Source: JAUILH01 sp964230215
Lineage (GTDB): Bacteria; Bacteroidota; Bacteroidia; Flavobacteriales_D; JAUILH01
Assembly (NCBI GenBank): GCA_964230215.1
Contig: CAXRGQ010000011.1
Coordinates: 163,150 to 227,149 of the forward strand
Length of the DNA: 64,000 nucleotides
Direction of reading: 5' to 3'
Shown in pieces: positions 59,541-64,000 of this stretch. The notes beneath the pieces are model-generated. The model had not been told where the DNA came from. It saw only the letters and a list, made by a program, of their open reading frames with translations, and ran no database searches. Position numbers and translations under genes: made by a program. Numbering within the stretch: position 1 is the stretch's first letter; each line of letters opens with the position of its first letter.

Positions 59541-60055
59541 TATTATCAGGAAAGGAAATTGAGAAGCAGTTAGATACTAATATCTTTATCGACCCATACA
59601 ACCCTAAACAGCTCAATCCAAACTCTTACAACCTTCGTTTGCATAACGAATTAATGGTTTACGAGAAGGACGTGCTAGACATGAAGTCGCCTAATCCTAC
59701 AAAAAAAATGATCATTCCTGAGGAAGGCTTATTACTAGAAACAAACAAGCTGTATTTAGGCAGAACCATTGAAAAGACACGTACGGAGAACTTTGTGCCA
59801 ATGTTAGAAGGCCGTTCATCTATTGGCCGACTTGGGCTATTCATACATGTAACAGCCGGGTTTGGAGACGTTGGTTTTAATGGTTTCTGGACCTTAGAGA
59901 TTTTCTGTGTGCAGCCCATCATTATCTATCCATCGGTCGAAATCTGTCAAATATTCTATCATTCTATCGAGGGTGATTTCGATAAATACAATAGCGGAAA
60001 ATACCAGAACAACGAAGGCATCCAGCCAAGTTTACTTTACAAAGACTTTGATTAG
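59537..60055 (+). CDS. dcd: dCTP deaminase
   Basis: The 172-residue protein has the dUTPase-like fold of dCTP deaminases: LNPNSYNLRLHNELMVY, FVPMLEGRSSIGRLGLFIHVTAGFGDVGFNGFWTLEIF (substrate-binding and catalytic stretch) and EICQIFYHSIEGD. It converts dCTP to dUTP and so feeds thymidylate synthesis. It is slightly shorter than the E. coli enzyme (193 residues), as usual outside proteobacteria. It overlaps the exported nuclease gene and yidD. Confidence 0.93.
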   Translation: MILSGKEIEKQLDTNIFIDPYNPKQLNPNSYNLRLHNELMVYEKDVLDMKSPNPTKKMIIPEEGLLLETNKLYLGRTIEKTRTENFVPMLEGRSSIGRLGLFIHVTAGFGDVGFNGFWTLEIFCVQPIIIYPSVEICQIFYHSIEGDFDKYNSGKYQNNEGIQPSLLYKDFD

Positions 60056-60296
60056 GAAATTCTTTATAGCCATCGCCTTAATTCCCGTTAGAATCTATCA
60101 ATGGTTCATCTCTCCCCTATTTGGTCCATCATGCCGACACGAGCCAACATGCTCACAATACACAGTAGAAGCCATCAAAGAATGGGGCCCACTAAAAGGA
60201 TGGTGGTTGGCATTAAAACGTCTCAGCAAGTGTCATCCATGGGGTACCTTTGGCCCAGATCCAGTTCCAAAAAAGGATTGCTGTGATAAGCATTAA
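60045..60296 (+). CDS. yidD: membrane protein insertion efficiency factor
   Basis: The protein is 83 residues with a TTG start overlapping the end of dcd by 11 bases. The frame is open further upstream, but only this region matches the family: IRKFFIAIALIPVRIYQWFISPLFGPSCRHEPTCSQYTVEAIKEWGPLKGWWLALKRLSKCHPWG. The conserved YQ..ISP, C-R..PTCS.Y and RL.KCHP motifs are diagnostic. YidD assists YidC in inserting membrane proteins. It is the last gene of the folE unit. Confidence 0.92.
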   Translation, partial: TLIRKFFIAIALIPVRIYQWFISPLFGPSCRHEPTCSQYTVEAIKEWGPLKGWWLALKRLSKCHPWGTFGPDPVPKKDCCDKH

Positions 60297-60304
60297 GCAC
60301 AGTT

Positions 60305-60472
60305 ATCGCGAGATTTCATCTCGTGATACCACGCCTTAACTAAACATACATTCTTGATACCACCCTACGCTACCGCGAGATTGCATCTCATGGTTAACTA
60401 AACAAACTGTTAAATAGTCTAAAAAAATATAGAACTGTATTCAACATTCATTATTAGGCTGCCATTCCTGTC
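60305..60472 (+). repeat. palindromic repeat family B, long copy 1
   Basis: The copy contains two hairpins, CGCGAGATTTCATCTCGTG (60307-60325) and CCGCGAGATTGCATCTCATGG (60373-60393), joined by AACTAAACATACATTCTTG-like sequence and followed by AAATAGTCTAAAAAAA and TTCAACATTCA. The whole unit of about 165 bases recurs as a direct repeat at 60818-60971. Confidence 0.75.
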
Positions 60473-60605
60473 TCCAGCTACTAGTTGGCGCACCTTCAAC
60501 AACACCTGCTAGCGCATGCTATGGCTTCCTTTAGTCGCCCAGCACTTACAGCATCTGTAAGCCTCATTTCCCCCAAGCTATCCACTTCCGCCAGGGCAGA
60601 CATTT
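60473..60605. other. GC-richer block of unknown origin
   Basis: About 130 bases with a composition unlike the AT-rich surroundings, open on both strands but without a recognisable protein. Short inverted pieces (GCACTTACAGCATCTGTAAGCCTC) suggest another dispersed repeat. I see no gene here. Confidence 0.4.
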
Positions 60606-60647
60606 CGTTTGTCACAAAATATCCGTATCTTATTAAAAACAAAAGCC

Positions 60648-60806
60648 ATGAAAAGAAAAACATTGAGAAAAAACTGGACATTGGGCTTTCTCGGCTTCCT
60701 AGCCTTTTTTGCCGTTAGATATCAAGACAACAAAGACCCTATGGAACTCCTATGGTTCCTAAACATTTTATGGTTCATTTATTTCATCCCCAACTCAAAA
60801 AAATAG
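60648..60806 (+). CDS. 52-residue membrane protein
   Basis: The ATG at 60648 opens MKRKTLRKNWTLGFLGFLAFFAVRYQ; an upstream start would add residues from repeat sequence. Two short hydrophobic segments (WTLGFLGFLAFFAV, LLWFLNILWFIYFI) flank an NKDPME turn, as in a small two-helix membrane protein; it ends PNSKK. It is bracketed by the long direct repeats of family B. No family assignment is made. Confidence 0.5.
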   Translation: MKRKTLRKNWTLGFLGFLAFFAVRYQDNKDPMELLWFLNILWFIYFIPNSKK

Positions 60807-60817
60807 TTTCAACCGCT

Positions 60818-60971
60818 ATCGCGAGATTTCATCTCGTGATACAATGAATAAACTAAACTTACATTCTAGATACCATCCTACGCTACCGCAAGATTGTATC
60901 TCGTGGTTAACTATACAAACTATTTAATAGTCTAAAAAAAATTAGAACTATAACCAACATTCAGAAGCTGC
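60818..60971 (+). repeat. palindromic repeat family B, long copy 2
   Basis: Hairpins CGCGAGATTTCATCTCGTG (60820-60838) and CCGCAAGATTGTATCTCGTGG (60886-60906) are followed by TTAATAGTCTAAAAAAA and CCAACATTCA, parallel to 60305-60472. A third, degenerate hairpin start (GCCGCAAGATTTTTTC) follows. The remaining stretch to 61068 shows no gene. Confidence 0.75.
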
Positions 60972-61068
60972 CGCAAGATTTTTTCAATCGGCGAAATGCA
61001 AATGATGTCGATCATCTCGTAACACAAAAAAATATAATTATACTTTTAAGCAGATTTATACTAGTATT

Positions 61069-61620
61069 ATGGGTAAACAATTGCCTTCACTAACCCCAGA
61101 ATTAAAAGCCTTTATAGAAGAACAAAAGATATTCTTCGTAGGAACAGCCCGCTCTGAGGGAAGAGTAAACATATCTCCCAAAGGTTTAAACACCCTTCGT
61201 ATACTGGACAGTAATAAGTTAATTTGGTTAAACTTAACTGGTAGTGGAAATGAAACCGCCGCTCATATCCTCGACAACAACCGGATGACCATCATGTTCT
61301 GCGCATTTGAGGGAAAACCACTTATTTTAAGATTGTACGGTTCAGCCACTATTTTTCATCCACAAGACGCATCTTTTGCTAAATACGCACCACATTTCGA
61401 CGACATACCAGGCAGCAGACAAATCATTGAGATGCAAATAGAAATGGTACAAACATCCTGCGGCTATGGAGTGCCATTAATGGACTTTGTAGAAGAACGG
61501 TCTATTCTTCATGATTGGGCGCAAAAACAAGGACAAGAACGCATAGAAAACTATTGGGCAAGCAAAAACACAAAAAGTATCGATGGTTTTGATACTGGTA
61601 TGTCAAAGAACCTTGATTAA
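61069..61620 (+). CDS. pyridoxamine 5'-phosphate oxidase family protein
   Basis: The 183-residue protein has the split-barrel flavin-binding fold of the PNPOx-like family: FFVGTARSEGRVNISPKGLNTLRILDSNKLIWLNLTGSGNETAAHILDNNRMTIMFCAFEGKPLILRLYGSA. These proteins bind FMN, F420 or related cofactors and act in oxidation or stress detoxification; the substrate is not readable. It is flanked on both sides by family B repeats and seems to be transcribed alone. Confidence 0.88.
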   Translation: MGKQLPSLTPELKAFIEEQKIFFVGTARSEGRVNISPKGLNTLRILDSNKLIWLNLTGSGNETAAHILDNNRMTIMFCAFEGKPLILRLYGSATIFHPQDASFAKYAPHFDDIPGSRQIIEMQIEMVQTSCGYGVPLMDFVEERSILHDWAQKQGQERIENYWASKNTKSIDGFDTGMSKNLD

Positions 61621-61627
61621 ATCTCCG

Positions 61628-61810
61628 CTATCGCGAGATTTCATCTCGTGATACCATAAATTAACTGAACATACATTCTTGATACCAACCCCGCTGCCAA
61701 GAAATTGAATCTCGTGGTAACCAGCATTTACTACATCTTTTCCAAAGTAATATTTGGAGTTCCGCCATTAATCCCCCGCTGCCGCGAGATTGCATCTCGT
61801 GGTAACCACC
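61628..61810 (+). repeat. palindromic repeat family B, copies 3 and 4
   Basis: The hairpin CGCGAGATTTCATCTCGTG (61632-61650) is followed by a CATACATTCTTGATACCA link and a degenerate CCAAGAAATTGAATCTCGTGG (61697-61717). After TTTACTACATCTTTTCC comes a clean CCGCGAGATTGCATCTCGTGG (61782-61802). TTACTACATCTTTTCC occurs again after that, showing that a second, shorter unit is repeated here. Confidence 0.72.
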
Positions 61811-61909
61811 CAATTACTACATCTTTTCCTCAGTAATATTTGCAATTCCACAAACAATCCATTATATTATTTGTTGTAACAATATATGTAAATTACAAAA
61901 CTAAAAACT

Positions 61910-62347
61910 ATGATTAAGAGAAATAACGCATTTTTAAACGGATTTATGATATACGGACTAATTAGCATCTATTTCTTAGTCCTTGAACTATTTGGCTTAA
62001 CAGACAATATGTATCTACGCTTTGTTAATCTAGTATTTATTGCCATGGGAGTAAATGCTACCTTAAGACTATCGCATGCGGCGGGCGACAATTATTTAGA
62101 CAAGCTTAAGTCTGGACTAGTCACAGTCGCAACAGGTATATTACTTAGTGTAATTGGATTGTATTTATATATGCAACTAATTGATCCAAGCTTAGCATAC
62201 ACAGCAGAGACGCTCATACCTATTAATAGTCCAATAGAATTTACTGCAGTTATATTTATTGAAGGTTTAAGTTCATCACTTATGGTTCTATTTATGCTGC
62301 TCCAATATTGGAAAACAGCCCCTAGCCCACTTGTTAAGTACAAATAA
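61910..62347 (+). CDS. uncharacterised four-helix membrane protein
   Basis: The 145-residue protein has four hydrophobic helices: FLNGFMIYGLISIYFLVLELFGL, LRFVNLVFIAMGVNATLRL, SGLVTVATGILLSVIGLYLYM and FTAVIFIEGLSSSLMVLFMLL, each with short loops. It resembles the small DUF4199-like membrane proteins of Bacteroidota only in general layout. It is followed by a strong terminator, so it is monocistronic. Confidence 0.65.
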   Translation: MIKRNNAFLNGFMIYGLISIYFLVLELFGLTDNMYLRFVNLVFIAMGVNATLRLSHAAGDNYLDKLKSGLVTVATGILLSVIGLYLYMQLIDPSLAYTAETLIPINSPIEFTAVIFIEGLSSSLMVLFMLLQYWKTAPSPLVKYK

Positions 62348-62368
62348 TAAATCTTTTCTAACATTTAT

Positions 62369-62396
62369 AAAGACCTGCCTTGCAGGTCTTTTTTTG
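62369..62396 (+). terminator. intrinsic terminator
   Basis: AAAGACCTGCC/TGCAGGTCTTT forms a stem with a tight loop, followed by seven T. It lies 22 bases after the stop of the four-helix membrane protein. Confidence 0.88.
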
Positions 62397-62472
62397 TTGC
62401 ATCAATTTTTTAAGCGTACAACGTAAAAAACTTACGGACTTGTGCATCTAGTTTTGCTAAAAACTAATTACA

Positions 62473-63693
62473 ATGAAACAAGCTGTAGAACTCGATACAC
62501 TAATAATTGGCGGAATTTGGCACGTATGTGTCAAGTTTGATTTTAGTAGACAATTATATCCTATTGCCAAATCGTTACGCATGCAATACGATTATAGATT
62601 TAAATATTGGCGTGTTCCAGAATCTCGGTTCAGCAAGCAAAAAGTAATCAAAGAATTCAGCGCTGCGGCAACTGTCGTCGCCGCAGATTTAAGTGATGTG
62701 GCAGCTATTGTTCCAACAGCTACCGAGAAGATAAAACTTGATATTAACCTAAATAATGAGGCAAAACATCATTTAGACCGCTACAAAGGTATATTAGCAA
62801 ACAGGCGTTACAGTGATAGCACGCGTAAAACCTATATTTCATTAATTCAGAAATTCTTTTCTTATTACTCAGATATGGATCCTTTAGACCTCAGTATGGA
62901 GGAGCTTGGCAAGTTTAATGATGAGTATATTATTGCTAATAATTACAGTATCAATACACAGAGGCAATTGATTTCCGCCATTAAACTATTCTATGAGAAC
63001 ACCAAACATCATTCAATGGAAGTTGAAGCCCTCATTCGGCCACGCAAAAGCCGCAAGATACCAACCATTCTCGAAAAAGCAGAAATTCAGTTAATGATAG
63101 AGTCCACGGCTAACCTAAAACATAGAACCATCATTTCAGCTTTATACGCCACCGGTATGCGGGTATCAGAACTATTAAATTTAAGGATGGAGGATATTCA
63201 TTCAGATGATATGTACATAAGTATCCGCAATGCCAAGGGACGCAAAGACAGGAACATTCCATTGAGCGAACAACTAGTAAAAATATTTCGCAGATATTAT
63301 AAAATGTACAGACCTGTGATATATATGTTTGAGGGGCAAACTGGTCAAAAATACAGTTCGTCCAGCGTAAACAATGTAGTAAAAGCCGCCGCTAACAGAG
63401 TTGGAATAATCAAAGACGTCTCATGCCATACAATTCGGCATAGTTACGCCACACATTTGTTGGACAAAGGCGTAAACCTAAGGTACATTCAGGAATTACT
63501 AGGTCACAGTAGTCCAAAAACCACAGAAATATACACCTACGTCCGTCCCGACCACATAACGCGCGTGCAAAGCCCCTTAGATGATTTTGATGATATAGTA
63601 TTTGACAAGAAAGCCAAATACAGTTTACGCAAACCCAGGTACAAACATCAAAGCCCGGGTTGGCAGCGCAAATCATACTACAAAAAACCCTAA
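62473..63693 (+). CDS. tyrosine recombinase, Xer/phage-integrase type
   Basis: The 406-residue protein has a full catalytic set in the C-terminal domain: ATGMRVSELLNLR (R230), AKGRKDRNIPLS (K255), HTIRHSYATHLLD (H319, R322), ELLGHSSPKTTEIYTYV (H345, Y354). A SAM-like core-binding domain spans about 95-180. The first 80 residues (IIGGIWHVCVKFDFSRQLYPIAKSLRMQYDYRFKYWRVPE) are an extra domain not found in XerC/D, which are about 300 residues. A C-terminal basic tail (RKPRYKHQSPGWQRKSYYKKP) follows. It could be a chromosomal invertase or integron-type recombinase. No neighbouring attachment site or cassette is visible. Confidence 0.92.
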   Translation: MKQAVELDTLIIGGIWHVCVKFDFSRQLYPIAKSLRMQYDYRFKYWRVPESRFSKQKVIKEFSAAATVVAADLSDVAAIVPTATEKIKLDINLNNEAKHHLDRYKGILANRRYSDSTRKTYISLIQKFFSYYSDMDPLDLSMEELGKFNDEYIIANNYSINTQRQLISAIKLFYENTKHHSMEVEALIRPRKSRKIPTILEKAEIQLMIESTANLKHRTIISALYATGMRVSELLNLRMEDIHSDDMYISIRNAKGRKDRNIPLSEQLVKIFRRYYKMYRPVIYMFEGQTGQKYSSSSVNNVVKAAANRVGIIKDVSCHTIRHSYATHLLDKGVNLRYIQELLGHSSPKTTEIYTYVRPDHITRVQSPLDDFDDIVFDKKAKYSLRKPRYKHQSPGWQRKSYYKKP

Positions 63694-63869
63694 TCTAGTA
63701 CTATGGATATTGTATCATTTAGAAAAAAACAATCCCCTCTTCATCACCAACTAGTGTCTAAAAATCCCAAAAATTATCCAAAGGTATAAACAGTAATAAA
63801 CATCAGTTTATCCCCCCGCATAGGTATAAAAGGTTTAATTTTTATATTTTTATACACTAGTTGGCAAAC

Positions 63870-64000
63870 ATGAGAAAGAGCCGTACATACATTTTAATTA
63901 TTTTGATTGCTTTCTTTGCGGGTTGCGGAAGCACTTCAAAAACCACTAACACTAAAGATGATAAGATGACACAAGAATTGGAAATAATCAAAAATGAAGA
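63870..64000 (+). CDS. lipoprotein, 5' part only
   Basis: The ATG at 63870 opens MRKSRTYILIILIAFFAGCGS, a lipoprotein signal with lipobox FAGC, followed by a Thr/Lys/Asp-rich linker. The frame stays open to the window edge. The rest lies outside, so the product cannot be assigned. The 176 bases between the recombinase stop and this start contain no gene. Confidence 0.6.
   Translation, partial: MRKSRTYILIILIAFFAGCGSTSKTTNTKDDKMTQELEIIKNE

Noticed and set aside
60485..60718. Overlapping open frames on both strands in the GC-rich block
   Set aside because: No signal, domain or conserved motif; they seem to be repeat sequence running into the small membrane protein gene.
62473..63693. Recombinase as the integrase of the defence island
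   Set aside because: It lies about 34 kb away from the island with core genes between them, so there is no positional support.

Overview
The window reads as chromosome of a member of the Bacteroidota, most likely a free-living Flavobacteriia-type organism. Supporting signs are promoters of the TTG-N18-TAnnTTTG type in front of both tRNA genes, two secreted proteins with type IX secretion sorting domains (10835-13678, gliding-type C-terminus; 36381-37763, type A tail), a run of small periplasmic or outer-membrane proteins typical of the phylum (DUF2911, DUF6702, LemA/DUF3137), and several families of palindromic intergenic repeats. I cannot name a genus from the sequence alone.

Layout. 1-612: gene-free, with a truncated dispersed repeat and two terminators. 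613-10.8 kb: tRNA-Ser, thiolase, a tight four-gene operon (caspase-like domain plus methyltransferase, racemase, NlpC/P60 peptidase, zinc/HhH protein), LemA/DUF3137, a PstS-like lipoprotein and small envelope proteins. 10.8-13.7 kb: large gliding-type secreted protein. 13.8-14.1 kb: tRNA-Pro preceded by decayed tRNA-Pro-like fragments. 14.3-28.4 kb: a composite defence island, all on the minus strand. It carries two HsdM paralogues, a DUF262/HNH (GmrSD-like) protein, HsdS, an AAA ATPase plus HNH nuclease pair (Septu-like), and then, behind a separate palindrome-rich promoter region, an HTH protein, a nucleotidyltransferase, HsdR and a membrane protein. 28.4-36.1 kb: envelope proteins, an aminotransferase and a TPR/SpoIIE phosphatase whose gene is interrupted in frame by a 501-bp DUF559-nuclease element with inverted-repeat ends. 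36.4-41.7 kb: secreted proteins and a sensor-like membrane protein. 41.8-43.1 kb: an 83-bp tandem repeat and REP-like palindromes around a GIY-YIG nuclease gene. 43.2-60.3 kb: mostly core genes (thioredoxin-like proteins, ABC transporter, DnaQ/GIY-YIG repair nuclease, K+ channel, M23 and M1 peptidases, folE, cysS, dcd, yidD). 60.3-61.9 kb: a second palindromic repeat family around two small genes. 62.4-64 kb: a Xer-type recombinase and the start of a lipoprotein.

How the parts work together. In the defence island the modification and specificity genes (hsdM, hsdS) share one transcription unit with a modification-dependent-type nuclease and a Septu-like pair, whereas hsdR overlaps the HTH/nucleotidyltransferase module and so is probably expressed from that module's operator-bearing promoter. 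That would separate control of restriction from control of modification. The other notable theme is selfish or repeat DNA carrying nuclease domains: a GIY-YIG gene lies among palindromes of one family, and a DUF559 gene with palindromic ends of another family sits in frame inside a host phosphatase. A third striking structure is an array of about six CCATTCGTCGA-like sites at 21-bp phase in front of the K+ channel gene, which looks like a LytTR-type operator.
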